From REBR01 sp033721915 (lineage in GTDB: Bacteria > Pseudomonadota > Gammaproteobacteria > Pseudomonadales > Oleiphilaceae): a stretch of DNA of 42,741 nucleotides. Positions 25,413 to 34,009 of this stretch are shown piece after piece (the first letter of the stretch is position 1; each line of letters starts with the position of its first letter). Made by a program: the position numbers and the translations under genes. Below the pieces are notes generated by a model, which worked only from the letters and a program-made list of their open reading frames with translations, was not told where the DNA came from and did no database searches. The stretch spans positions 1-42,741 of the forward strand of contig JAWWAC010000023.1 of assembly GCA_033721915.1 (NCBI GenBank), read 5' to 3'.

Positions 25413-26162
25413 TCAGGAATCCGGCTTGTCCAGAACGGAAGACGGGAAATCCGCATTGGAGTAGACATTCTGCACGTCATCCAGCTCTTCCAGCCATTCC
25501 AGTAGCTTGAGGATGGTTTCCGCCTGCTCTTCGTCCAGGCTGATGCGGGTCACCGGCACCATGGCCACCTCGCCATAGTCCGCCTGAAAACCGGATTGCG
25601 CCAGCCCGTCCTTCACGTCCATGTAGTTCTCCGGGGTGGTGACCACCTCCTTGCTGGCATCCTCCTGCACCACTACATCCTCAGCCCCCTGCTCCAGTGC
25701 CGCCTCCATCAGGCGGTTCTCCGGTGTGTCCGGGCCGAAGCTGATCACCCCCTGGCGGTTGAACAGGTAGGCCACTGAGCCGTCGGTGCCCAGGTTGCCG
25801 CCGAACTTGTTGAAGGCGTGGCGCACCTCGGAGACAGTCCGGTTGCGGTTGTCCGTCATGGCCTCGATGCAGATGGCGATGCCGCCGGGGCCGTAGCCTT
25901 CGTAGGTGAGTTCCTCGTAGTCGTCACCCTCCGCCTGGCCGGCGCCCCGTTCGATGGCCCGCTCGATGGTGTCTTTTTTCATGTTGTCCGCCAGCGCCTT
26001 GTCGATGGCGGTGCGCAGTCGGGGGTTGTCTTCCGGTGCCGGTCCACCCAGGCGGGTGGCGATCACCAGTTCACGGATATGGCGGGTAAAGACCTTGCCC
26101 TTTCTGGCGTCCTGGGCGGCCTTGCGGTGCTTGATGTTGGCCCATTTGCTGTGGCCGGCCAT
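25413..26162 (-). CDS. yebC: YebC/TACO1 family translation/transcription factor
   Basis: This 249-residue protein has the family N-terminus MAGHSKWANIKHRKAAQDARKGK and the motif YEGYGPGGIAICIEAMTDNRNRT. Members are reported as DNA-binding regulators, and more recently as ribosome-associated factors that relieve stalling at proline stretches. The nearby tolA gene contains long Pro-rich repeats. It sits in the conserved aspS-yebC-ruvCAB order. GGAGGAC lies 6 bases before the ATG. Confidence 0.96.
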   Translation of the reverse strand: MAGHSKWANIKHRKAAQDARKGKVFTRHIRELVIATRLGGPAPEDNPRLRTAIDKALADNMKKDTIERAIERGAGQAEGDDYEELTYEGYGPGGIAICIEAMTDNRNRTVSEVRHAFNKFGGNLGTDGSVAYLFNRQGVISFGPDTPENRLMEAALEQGAEDVVVQEDASKEVVTTPENYMDVKDGLAQSGFQADYGEVAMVPVTRISLDEEQAETILKLLEWLEELDDVQNVYSNADFPSSVLDKPDS

Positions 26163-26231
26163 GGCGTCCTCCTACGGATTAAACGGCGCCGGCCCCGCTC
26201 CCTGCCCGGGAGCTGGAGGCGGCCGGTCCGG

Positions 26232-28013
26232 TTATTCTGCGGGGTTTTTCGCCTGTGCCTTGCGCAGGCGGATATGCAACTCCCTGAGCTGACGCTCGTC
26301 CACCTCCCCTGGGGCATCCGTGAGCAGACAGGTGGCGCTCTGGGTCTTGGGGAAGGGAATCACGTCGCGGATGGATTGTGCGCCGGTCATCAGCATCACC
26401 AGGCGGTCCAGGCCAAAGGCCAGTCCGCCGTGGGGCGGGCAGCCGTACTTGAGGGCATCCAGCAGGAAGCCGAACTTCTCCTGGGCTTCCTCGTCGCTGA
26501 TGCCCAGTGTGCGGAACACCGAGGCCTGCATGGACTGGTCGTGGATACGGATGGAGCCGCCACCCAGCTCGGTGCCGTTGAGCACCATGTCATAGGCCCG
26601 TGACAGGGCGGCTGCGGGGTTCTTCTCCAGCGCCTCCACGGAACAGGACGGGGCGGTAAAGGGGTGGTGAATGGCGTGCAGGCTGCCATCGTCGTCCTGC
26701 TCGAACATGGGGAAGTCCACCACCCAGCAGGGGGCCCACTCGGATTCCAGACGCTTGAGGTCGTGGCCGAGTTTGACCCGCAGCGCTCCCAGCGCCTCGT
26801 TGACCACACGGGTCTTGTCCGCACCGAAGAAGACAATGTCACCGTCCTTCACGTTCAGGCGCTGCATGATGGCCTGTGTGGTCTCGTCACCCAGGAACTT
26901 GATGATGGGGGACTGCAGGCCTTCGATGCCCTTGGCCACCTCGTTGACCTTGATGTAGGCCAGGCCACGGGCGCCGTAGATGCCCACGAACTTGGTGTAG
27001 TCGTCGATCTGCTTGCGGGTCAGACTGCCGCCGCCGGGGATGTGCAGTGCCGCCACGCGGCCACCCTCGCTGTTGGCCGGGCCGGAGAAGACCTTGAAGT
27101 CCACGTCCGCCACCAGGTCCGCCACGTCCACCAGTTCGAAGGGAATGCGCAGGTCCGGCTTGTCGCTGCCGTAACGGTCCATGGCATCGGCGTAGGTCAG
27201 ACGCGGGAAGCGGGGCAGCTCCACTTTCTGCAGGTCACGGAACAGGTCGCGGATCATGGTTTCCATGGTGTCCATGAGGCTGTCTTCGTCGGTGAAGGAG
27301 CACTCCACGTCCACCTGGGTGAATTCCGGCTGTCGGTCCGCCCTCAGGTCCTCGTCACGGAAGCACTTGGCGATCTGGTAGTAACGGTCCACGCCGGAGA
27401 CCATCAGCAGCTGCTTGAACAGCTGCGGTGACTGGGGCAGCGCAAAGAAGCTGCCGGCGTGGGTGCGGCTTGGCACCAGGTAGTCACGGGCCCCTTCCGG
27501 TGTGGCGCGGGTCAGTATGGGGGTTTCCACATCCATAAAGCCCTGGCCGTCCAGGAAGTTGCGCAGGTAGCTGGTGACCCTGGAGCGGAAGCGCAGGCGG
27601 TTGAGCATCTCAGGGCGGCGCAGGTCCATGTAGCGGTAGCGAAGGCGCACGTCCTCCCCTACATCGCCGTACTCATCCAGTGGGAACGGCGGTGTGGCGG
27701 CGGCGTTGAGCAGCTCCAGCTCCGTGCCCAGCACTTCCACCTGGCCGGTGCTCATGTTGGCGTTCTCGGTACCGGCGGGACGGCGGCGTACACGGCCCTT
27801 GATACGAATCACATACTCGCTGCGCACCCGGTCGGCCCTGGCGAAGCTCTCCGGGGTGTCCGGGTCGAATACCACCTGGGCGATGCCGTCGCGGTCGCGC
27901 AGGTCCAGAAAAATGACACCACCGTGGTCGCGGCGACGGTGCACCCAGCCACAGAGGGTCACTTCCTGGTCGATGTGGGCTTCGTTGATGCCACCGCAAT
28001 AATCACTGCGCAT
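26232..28013 (-). CDS. aspS: Aspartyl-tRNA synthetase
   Basis: This 593-residue class II synthetase has an N-terminal OB-fold anticodon domain (VTLCGWVHRRRDHGGVIFLDLRDRDG). Motif 2 is in YYQIAKCFRDEDLR. A bacterial-type GAD insertion lies around residues 290-410, and motif 3 is in GGLAFGLDRLVML. The start at 28013 matches family N-termini and has AGGAT upstream; the longer open frame is not supported. It could be a discriminating or a non-discriminating (Asp/Asn) enzyme; the sequence alone does not settle this. Confidence 0.97.
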   Translation of the reverse strand: MRSDYCGGINEAHIDQEVTLCGWVHRRRDHGGVIFLDLRDRDGIAQVVFDPDTPESFARADRVRSEYVIRIKGRVRRRPAGTENANMSTGQVEVLGTELELLNAAATPPFPLDEYGDVGEDVRLRYRYMDLRRPEMLNRLRFRSRVTSYLRNFLDGQGFMDVETPILTRATPEGARDYLVPSRTHAGSFFALPQSPQLFKQLLMVSGVDRYYQIAKCFRDEDLRADRQPEFTQVDVECSFTDEDSLMDTMETMIRDLFRDLQKVELPRFPRLTYADAMDRYGSDKPDLRIPFELVDVADLVADVDFKVFSGPANSEGGRVAALHIPGGGSLTRKQIDDYTKFVGIYGARGLAYIKVNEVAKGIEGLQSPIIKFLGDETTQAIMQRLNVKDGDIVFFGADKTRVVNEALGALRVKLGHDLKRLESEWAPCWVVDFPMFEQDDDGSLHAIHHPFTAPSCSVEALEKNPAAALSRAYDMVLNGTELGGGSIRIHDQSMQASVFRTLGISDEEAQEKFGFLLDALKYGCPPHGGLAFGLDRLVMLMTGAQSIRDVIPFPKTQSATCLLTDAPGEVDERQLRELHIRLRKAQAKNPAE

Positions 28014-28089
28014 ACCGAAAAATCCTGTGTTGTTGCTGTTGGCGATGACGGGCCCGCTGGGCCCGTCCGGAAATAAGGGGCGCCGGCGC

Positions 28090-28332
28090 TCAGTCAGCGG
28101 CCGGCGCGGCGGCGGGCTTGTCGCCGCTGTCCGCCAGGTTTTTCTTGCGACCGGTCTTGAAGTCGGTTTCGTACCAGCCACTGCCACTGAGGCGGAAACC
28201 GCTGGCGGAGACCCGCTTGCGGAACTGGCTGGCGCCACAGGACGGGCAGTCCGTCAGTGGCTCGGCACTCATGCGTTGCAGCACGTCTTTTTCATGACCG
28301 CAGCTGTTGCAGACGTATTCATAGATGGGCAT
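28090..28332 (-). CDS. FmdB-type zinc-ribbon regulatory protein
   Basis: This 80-residue protein starts with MPIYEYVC, the hallmark of FmdB-family small proteins. A zinc ribbon with C8-x2-C11 and C29-x2-C32 is followed by a basic region (ASQFRKRVSASGFRLSGSGWY) and an Ala/Asp-rich tail. It commonly precedes aspS in gammaproteobacteria, as here with a 76-base gap. The function is not known. The start at 28332 has GAGCGAG upstream. Confidence 0.9.
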   Translation of the reverse strand: MPIYEYVCNSCGHEKDVLQRMSAEPLTDCPSCGASQFRKRVSASGFRLSGSGWYETDFKTGRKKNLADSGDKPAAAPAAD

Positions 28333-28633
28333 GGATTTACTCGCTCTGGAACCATTACCATGCTGGCCCCGGCCCCCCTGAGGCAGACCGTGGCAGCGCC
28401 GGGGGCACATTATAAACACATCGGTGCGCCCCCACCAGCACAGCACCCCCAGTGATGCCCCGTCATTGCCAGTCATGACAGCCGCCGTCATGACCCCGTC
28501 TCACAAAACCCTTCGGGGCCACCCCCCAGTCACTCACACAGGGTCCCCCCGGAAAACCGCTATGGCGCCATCCGTGACGGACTGTGCAACAATCGCTACC
28601 ATGAGCCCTGATTATGGAAAGGAGACAACGCAC
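28333..28633. other. Divergent intergenic region between fmdB and fabR
   Basis: This stretch of about 300 bases holds the fmdB -10 at 28409-28414 and a pair of identical palindromic octamers, GTCATGAC, at 28472-28479 and 28487-28494. It ends in the strong fabR ribosome site AAAGGAG at 28617-28623. Nothing else recognisable was seen. An ATG at 28601 in the fabR frame lies before that ribosome site and is probably not used. Confidence 0.5.
28409..28437 (-). promoter_or_regulatory. Candidate promoter for the fmdB-aspS run
   Basis: On the minus strand, TATAAT (complement of 28409-28414) is a perfect -10 hexamer in GC-rich DNA, 77 bases before the fmdB ATG. The -35 region 17 bases upstream (TGGTGG-like) is poor. 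This is motif evidence only. Confidence 0.45.
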
Positions 28634-29257
28634 TTGTCAGTACGGGCAGAACAGAAACTGAAAACCCGCCGCGCCCTGCTGGATGCGGCGCTGCGCCAGC
28701 TCAGCGCGGACCGGGGCTTTGGCAGCCTGAGTCTGCGGGAGGTGGCCCGTGAGGCGGGCATCGCCCCCACCTCCTTCTACCGCCACTTCACCGAGCTGGA
28801 CGAGCTGGGTCTGGCGCTGGTGGATGAGGCGGGCCTGGCACTGCGCCAGCTGATGCGCCAGGCACGCAAACGCATCCAGCAGAACGGCGGCGCCATCAAC
28901 ACCTCCGTGGAAACCTTCATGGAGTACCTGACGGACAACGCCAACCTGTTCCGCCTGCTGCTGCGTGAGCGCACCGGTGTCTCCAAGATGTTCCGCACCG
29001 CGGTGCAGGCAGAGATTGACCACTTTGTCACGGAGCTGACCGAGGACCTGGAGCGCATGGGTCTCGCCCAGGGCAAACCCCTTTACGACGCACGCCTGGT
29101 GGCAGAGTCCATGGTGATACTGGTGTTCAACCTGGGGGCGGAAGCCCTGGACGCCCCACCCCGCCAGCGCCGCCAGCTCAAGGAAAAGCTCAAGAACCAG
29201 CTGCGCATGATCCTCCTCGGCGCCCAGATCATGACGGACGCCGACAGGCAGGACTGA
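28634..29257 (+). CDS. fabR: TetR-family regulator of unsaturated fatty acid synthesis, FabR-like
   Basis: This 207-residue protein has an N-terminal TetR helix-turn-helix (LREVAREAGIAPTSFYRHF) and the FabR-specific continuation ELDELGLALVDEAGLALRQLMRQAR and FRLLLRERTG, both very close to E. coli FabR as I recall it. FabR with acyl-ACP/CoA represses fabA/fabB to tune membrane unsaturation. The start is taken as TTG at 28634, because AAAGGAG lies 10 bases upstream and the protein then aligns with E. coli FabR from SVRAEQK. The longer ATG-started frames lack a ribosome site. No fabA/fabB or desaturase target lies beside it. Confidence 0.9.
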   Translation: MSVRAEQKLKTRRALLDAALRQLSADRGFGSLSLREVAREAGIAPTSFYRHFTELDELGLALVDEAGLALRQLMRQARKRIQQNGGAINTSVETFMEYLTDNANLFRLLLRERTGVSKMFRTAVQAEIDHFVTELTEDLERMGLAQGKPLYDARLVAESMVILVFNLGAEALDAPPRQRRQLKEKLKNQLRMILLGAQIMTDADRQD

Positions 29258-29300
29258 TCCCGGTACAGAGTAGAGGATTGATCCCGGAGAAGCCCCCTCC

Positions 29301-30638
29301 TCAGCGGAACTGGTTGAGACCCCGCCCGATGGCGTAGTAGCTCAGCCCGTGACGGGCCAGAATCTGCTCGTCGTACAGGTTGCGGCCATCAAAAATCACC
29401 GGGTGACTGAGACTTTTGGCAATCTGCCCGAAATCCGGTGAACGGAATTCTTTCCACTCGGTGCAGATCACCAGTGCATCCGCCTCACGGATGGCCTGCT
29501 CCTTGGTGCCACACAGCACCAGCGCCGGCTGGTCCGGGTAGAGCCGCTGGGTCTCCTCCATGGCCTCCGGGTCAAAGGCCTGAACCTTCGCCCCCGCCGC
29601 CCAGAGCTTTTCCATCAGCACCCGGCTGGAGGCCTCACGCATGTCATCAGTGTTGGGTTTGAAGGACAGGCCCCAGAGGCCGATGGTGCGGCCGGACAGA
29701 TCGCCCTTGAAGTGGTGGTGGATCTTGTCGAAGAGCACGGATTTCTGCGCCTCGTTCACCGCCTCCACTGCATCCAGCACACGGGCCTGGTAGCCGTACT
29801 CGCGGGCGGTGCGGGAAAGGGCCTTGACGTCCTTGGGGAAGCAGGAGCCGCCGTAGCCACAGCCCGGGTAGATAAAGTGGTAGCCGATGCGCGGGTCCGA
29901 GCCGATGCCACGGCGCACATGCTCGATGTCCGCACCCAGTCGTTCCGAGAGATTGGCAATCTCGTTCATGAAGCTGATTTTGGTGGCCAGCATGGCGTTG
30001 GCGGCGTACTTGGTCAGCTCAGCGGAGCGCACATCCATGAAGATGACCCGGTCGTGGCTGCGGTTGAAGGGGTAATAGAGCTCACGCAGCTGGGCCATGG
30101 GCCGCTCGCTGTCGGTGCCGATGATGATCCGGTCCGGCTTCATGAAGTCGTTGACCGCCGCCCCTTCCTTGAGAAACTCCGGGTTGGAGACCACATCGAA
30201 ATCCAGTGACTCGCCACGGGCGCTGATCTGCTCGCGCACCGCCTTTGCCACCCGGTCGGCGGTACCCACCGGCACCGTGGACTTGTCGATAATGACCTTG
30301 TAGCCGGTCATGTGCTCACCGATGCTTTTGGCCACCGCCAGCACGTACTGCATGTCCGCCGAGCCGTCCTCGTCCGGGGGGGTGCCCACGGCAATAAACT
30401 GCAGCTCACCGAAGGCCACCGCCTCCGCCACATCCGTGGTAAAGCCCAGGCGTCCGGCCTCGTAGTTGTGCTTGACGATGGGCTCCAGCCCCGGCTCGTA
30501 GATGGGGATATGGCCCTGTCGCAGTGCGTCGATCTTTTTCTGATCCACGTCCATGCACATCACCTGATGGCCCACTTCCGCCAGACAGGCACCGGTGACA
30601 AGGCCCACGTAGCCGGTTCCGAAAATCGTGATTTGCAT
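29301..30638 (-). CDS. ugd: UDP-glucose 6-dehydrogenase
   Basis: This 445-residue NAD-dependent dehydrogenase oxidises UDP-glucose to UDP-glucuronate. The Rossmann start MQITIFGTGYVGLVTGACLAEVGH is clear. The catalytic Cys is in YGGSCFPKDVKAL. Conserved KSTVPVGTA and the C-terminal UDP-binding FDGRNLYD are present. It is followed in transcription order by nothing on this strand (fabR is convergent) and preceded by galE, 14 bases upstream, so galE-ugd is an operon. The product feeds the UDP-glucuronate 4-epimerase encoded at 8125-9132. Confidence 0.96.
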   Translation of the reverse strand: MQITIFGTGYVGLVTGACLAEVGHQVMCMDVDQKKIDALRQGHIPIYEPGLEPIVKHNYEAGRLGFTTDVAEAVAFGELQFIAVGTPPDEDGSADMQYVLAVAKSIGEHMTGYKVIIDKSTVPVGTADRVAKAVREQISARGESLDFDVVSNPEFLKEGAAVNDFMKPDRIIIGTDSERPMAQLRELYYPFNRSHDRVIFMDVRSAELTKYAANAMLATKISFMNEIANLSERLGADIEHVRRGIGSDPRIGYHFIYPGCGYGGSCFPKDVKALSRTAREYGYQARVLDAVEAVNEAQKSVLFDKIHHHFKGDLSGRTIGLWGLSFKPNTDDMREASSRVLMEKLWAAGAKVQAFDPEAMEETQRLYPDQPALVLCGTKEQAIREADALVICTEWKEFRSPDFGQIAKSLSHPVIFDGRNLYDEQILARHGLSYYAIGRGLNQFR

Positions 30639-30652
30639 TGTTTATTTCCCTG

Positions 30653-31654
30653 TTAACAAGAATGGTTATCCGGGTGATTGCGTTGCTGCCAGTGACGCTC
30701 CCAGTCCAGTGCGGTCTGCACGATGGTGTCCAGGTCGTCATGGCGCGGTGTCCAGTCCAGAACAGCGCGGATTTTCTGATTGTCCGCCATCAGCGCCTCC
30801 GGGTCTCCCGGGCGTCGCGGCACGTCCGTGACGGGAAAATCCACCCCGGAGAGCCGCTTGACCGTCTCGATCACCTCGCGGACGGTAAAGCCGCGGCCGT
30901 AACCGCAGTTGAGTATGCTGGACTCACCGCCCCTGGCCATGTGCTCCAGTGCCCGGATATGGGCGGCCGCCAGGTCCTCCACATGAATGTAATCCCGCAC
31001 ACAGGTGCCATCACGGGTGGCGTAATCGGTGCCGAACACCTGCATGCCGCCACGAGCGCCGGTGGCGCACTCACAGGCCACCTTGATCAGATGGGTGGCT
31101 TCCGGCGTGGCCTGGCCCAGCCGGGTCTGCGGGTCGGCGCCGGCCACATTGAAGTAGCGCAGTATCACGTAGTCCAGCCCCGAGGCGTCGGCACTGTCGG
31201 TGATCATCCGCTCGCTCATCATCTTGGAGGCCCCGTAGGGGTTGATGGGCGACAGTGGGGTCTTCTCATCCAGCAGTGTCTTCTCCGGCATGCCGTACAC
31301 GGCGGCGGTGGAGGAGAACACCAGCCGCGGCACCCGGTGTTTCTCCAGAGCCATCAGCAGGTTCAGTGTGTTGCGGGTATTGTTGCTGTAGTACTTGAGG
31401 GGGTTGCTGACGGACTCGGGCACCACGATATGGGCGGCAAAGTGCAGCACCGCCTCAAAGCGGTGGGACTGGAACAATGACTCGATGGCCCCGGGGTCCG
31501 CCAGGTCCCCCACCACCAGCTCGCCATGGGTCACGGCCCAGTCGTGGCCGGTGGAGAGGTTGTCGAACACCACCACCTCGTGGCCGGCCTCCCCCAGCTG
31601 TCGCACCACGTGGCTGCCGATATAGCCGGCACCGCCGGTCACCAGTACTTTCAT
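30653..31654 (-). CDS. galE: UDP-glucose 4-epimerase
   Basis: This 333-residue extended SDR has VTGGAGYIGSHVVRQL at the N-terminus, catalytic Ser/Thr in FSSTAAVYG, Tyr-Lys in NPYGASKMMSE and the C-terminal RRPGDPEALMAD typical of GalE. It interconverts UDP-glucose and UDP-galactose. It is co-directional with ugd and 14 bases away, forming a UDP-sugar unit for polysaccharide synthesis. Confidence 0.95.
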   Translation of the reverse strand: MKVLVTGGAGYIGSHVVRQLGEAGHEVVVFDNLSTGHDWAVTHGELVVGDLADPGAIESLFQSHRFEAVLHFAAHIVVPESVSNPLKYYSNNTRNTLNLLMALEKHRVPRLVFSSTAAVYGMPEKTLLDEKTPLSPINPYGASKMMSERMITDSADASGLDYVILRYFNVAGADPQTRLGQATPEATHLIKVACECATGARGGMQVFGTDYATRDGTCVRDYIHVEDLAAAHIRALEHMARGGESSILNCGYGRGFTVREVIETVKRLSGVDFPVTDVPRRPGDPEALMADNQKIRAVLDWTPRHDDLDTIVQTALDWERHWQQRNHPDNHSC

Positions 31655-31790
31655 TCCCGAACTCCTGCTGTTGTCTCTGCTGCAACATAGGGCCTGTTGC
31701 GGCCCATCCCTGTGTCTCTACGGCCATCCCGCAGCCTTTGCAACGGAACGGGCAGTTTAACCGGCCCACGGGTGATTTTCATGACAGCGC

Positions 31791-32312
31791 CTATTCCGGC
31801 GCCGGATCCTCCGGCATGCTGCCTTCCTGCCTGAGGGCGGCTTTCTCGGCGCGACGCCGGGCAAAGAACTCGCTGATCAGCCCGCGGCACTCCTCCGCCA
31901 TGACACCCCCGGTGGCCTCGATGCGCCAGTTGAAATGGGGCTGCTCCAGCATCCGGGCGCGGGACTCCACCACACCGGCCTTGGGCTCCGTGGCGCCGTA
32001 CACCAGCCGGGAAATGCGGGCGTGGATCAGGGCACCGGCGCACATGGTGCAGGGCTCTATGGTGACATAGAGTGTGGCGCCACTGAGGCGGTAGTTGTCC
32101 ACACGGGCGGCGGCGTCCCGCAGTGCGCGGATTTCCGCGTGGGCACTGGGGTCGCAGCGGCCGATGGGGGCATTGTAGCCGGCGCCGATCTCACGGCCCT
32201 CCAGCACCACCACCGCCCCTACGGGCACCTCGTCCTGCTCCCCCGCCTGACGGGCCAGCTCCAGGGCCCGATTCATCCAGTGTCTGTCAGTGTCTCCCTG
32301 CCCTTCGCTCAA
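31791..32312 (-). CDS. tadA: tRNA-specific adenosine deaminase TadA
   Basis: This 173-residue zinc deaminase makes inosine at A34 of tRNA-Arg(ACG). Zinc ligands are H58 (in AHAE, catalytic Glu60), C88 and C91 (in PCTMCAGALIHARI), close to E. coli H57/C87/C90. The start is TTG at 32312 with GAGGGG directly upstream. It gives the usual N-terminal spacing to HWMNRALELA; the ATG at that Met would be a shorter alternative. It follows guaA by 6 bases, suggesting co-transcription. Confidence 0.94.
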   Translation of the reverse strand: MSEGQGDTDRHWMNRALELARQAGEQDEVPVGAVVVLEGREIGAGYNAPIGRCDPSAHAEIRALRDAAARVDNYRLSGATLYVTIEPCTMCAGALIHARISRLVYGATEPKAGVVESRARMLEQPHFNWRIEATGGVMAEECRGLISEFFARRRAEKAALRQEGSMPEDPAPE

Positions 32313-32318
32313 GGCCCC

Positions 32319-33896
32319 TCACTCCCATTCAATGGTGGCCGGAGGCTTGGAGGAGACATCGTAGGTGACCCTGGAGATGCCGGGGATCTCATTGATGATT
32401 CGGCTGGAGGTGACTTCCAGCAGTTCATAGGGCAGATGGGCCCAGCGTGCGGTCATGAAATCCACGGTTTCCACCGCCCTCAGTGCCACCACGTACTCGT
32501 AGCGCCGGGCCTCCCCCACCACGCCGACGGATTTCACCGGCAGAAACACGGCAAAGGCCTGGCTGGTCTTGTGGTACCAGCCGGCCCGGTGCAACTCTTC
32601 GAGGAAGATGGCGTCCGCCTGGCGCAGCATGTCGGCGTAGGGCTTTTTCACTTCGCCCAGTATGCGCACACCCAGACCGGGGCCCGGGAAGGGGTGACGG
32701 TAGACCATGTCGTAGGGCAGGCCCAGCTCCAGGCCGATCTTGCGCACCTCGTCCTTGAACAGCTCCCGCAGCGGCTCCACCAGCTTGAGCTTCATGTGCT
32801 CGGGCAGACCGCCCACATTGTGGTGGGACTTGATCATGGTGGCCTTGCCGGTCTTGGCGGCGGCGGATTCCACCACATCCGGGTAGATGGTGCCCTGTGC
32901 CAGCCAGTTCACATCACGGATCTCGGCGGCCTGCTCATCGAACACCTCGATAAAGCTGTTGCCGATGACCTTGCGCTTCTGTTCCGGGTCGGTGATCCCC
33001 TCGAGACGGGACAGGAACAGAGCCTCCATGTCCGCACGGATCACCTTGACACCCATGCTCTTGGCGAACATGTCCATCACCTGATCCCCTTCGTGCAAGC
33101 GCAGAAGGCCGTTGTCCACAAAGACACAGGTGAGCTGGTCGCCAATGGCCTCATGCAGAAGCGCGGCGGTCACCGAGGAATCAACACCGCCGGACAGGCC
33201 CAGCAGCACTTTCTCGCCGCCCACCTGGGCGCGGATCTGTTCGATGGCGTCATTGACGATGTGCCTGGGCGTCCAGAGCGCCTCACAGGCACTGATGCCC
33301 AGCACAAAGTGTTCGATAATGCGCTGCCCCTGGAGGGTGTGGGTCACCTCCGGATGGAACTGCACACCGTATATAGGCTTGCTGCTGTGCTGCATGGCGG
33401 CGATGGGGGCGCTGTCCGTGGACGCCACCAACTCGAACTGCGGCGGCAGCTGCACCACCTGATCCCCGTGGCTCATCCACACATCCAGTTCCCGCTGGCC
33501 GGCATGGTCCACGTGATCGGCAATGGCTTCCAGCAGGGCACTCTCGGCCCGGACCTGCACTCGGGCATAGCCGAATTCGTGCTTGTGGCAGCTCTCGACA
33601 CGCCCGCCCAGCTGCTCGGCCATGGTCTGCATGCCATAGCAGATGCCCAGCACCGGAATGTCCAGCTCAAACAGCCCATCGGGCGCCCTGGGGCTGCCCA
33701 TCTGGGTGACCGACTCGGGGCCGCCGGCCAGTATGATGCCACGGGGGGCAAAATCGCTGATGGCTTCGGGGGTCATGTCGAAGGGTTTGATCTCGCAGTA
33801 AACACCGGCCTCACGGACCCGGCGGGCAATCAGCTGGGTGTACTGTGAGCCAAAATCAAGAATCAGGATGCGGTGCTCATGGATATCGCGGGCCAT
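32319..33896 (-). CDS. guaA: GMP synthase (glutamine-hydrolysing)
   Basis: This 525-residue enzyme converts XMP to GMP. The N-terminal class I glutamine amidotransferase has Cys86 in GICYGMQ, the same position as in E. coli. The ATP pyrophosphatase P-loop LSGGVDSS follows, and the C-terminal dimer domain ends in TIEWE. The start at 33896 has GAGG upstream and gives exactly 525 residues; the open frame six codons longer is rejected. guaB lies upstream, separated by a strong stem-loop (33941-33992). Confidence 0.97.
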   Translation of the reverse strand: MARDIHEHRILILDFGSQYTQLIARRVREAGVYCEIKPFDMTPEAISDFAPRGIILAGGPESVTQMGSPRAPDGLFELDIPVLGICYGMQTMAEQLGGRVESCHKHEFGYARVQVRAESALLEAIADHVDHAGQRELDVWMSHGDQVVQLPPQFELVASTDSAPIAAMQHSSKPIYGVQFHPEVTHTLQGQRIIEHFVLGISACEALWTPRHIVNDAIEQIRAQVGGEKVLLGLSGGVDSSVTAALLHEAIGDQLTCVFVDNGLLRLHEGDQVMDMFAKSMGVKVIRADMEALFLSRLEGITDPEQKRKVIGNSFIEVFDEQAAEIRDVNWLAQGTIYPDVVESAAAKTGKATMIKSHHNVGGLPEHMKLKLVEPLRELFKDEVRKIGLELGLPYDMVYRHPFPGPGLGVRILGEVKKPYADMLRQADAIFLEELHRAGWYHKTSQAFAVFLPVKSVGVVGEARRYEYVVALRAVETVDFMTARWAHLPYELLEVTSSRIINEIPGISRVTYDVSSKPPATIEWE

Positions 33897-33940
33897 GGTG
33901 TCCTCGGGAGTCATCAGGTTTCAGTGTCTGTAAACAGAAA

Positions 33941-33992
33941 GGGCGCTGACACCCTGCCCTGCCCGGTGGCAGTGCGGCCTGTGTCAGCGCCC
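33941..33992 (-). terminator. Large stem-loop between guaB and guaA (possible attenuator/terminator)
   Basis: GGGCGCTGACAC (33941-33952) pairs perfectly over 12 bp with GTGTCAGCGCCC (33981-33992). The loop region can form a second small hairpin (CTGCC/GGCAG). On the minus strand the stem is followed by TTTCTGTTT, a broken T-run. It could terminate part of guaB transcripts or stabilise a processed mRNA. Confidence 0.6.
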
Positions 33993-34009
33993 CTGCGGTA
34001 CGGCGCCCC

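Noticed and set aside
24282..25505. 407-codon open frame on the plus strand
   Set aside because: Spans the antisense of ruvA, ruvC and the ends of neighbours, so it cannot be a normal gene.
31935..33848. 637-codon open frame on the plus strand
   Set aside because: It lies antisense to guaA and tadA, whose proteins are unmistakable. The translation is His/Gly/Val-rich with no family resemblance, as expected for a GC-rich antisense frame.
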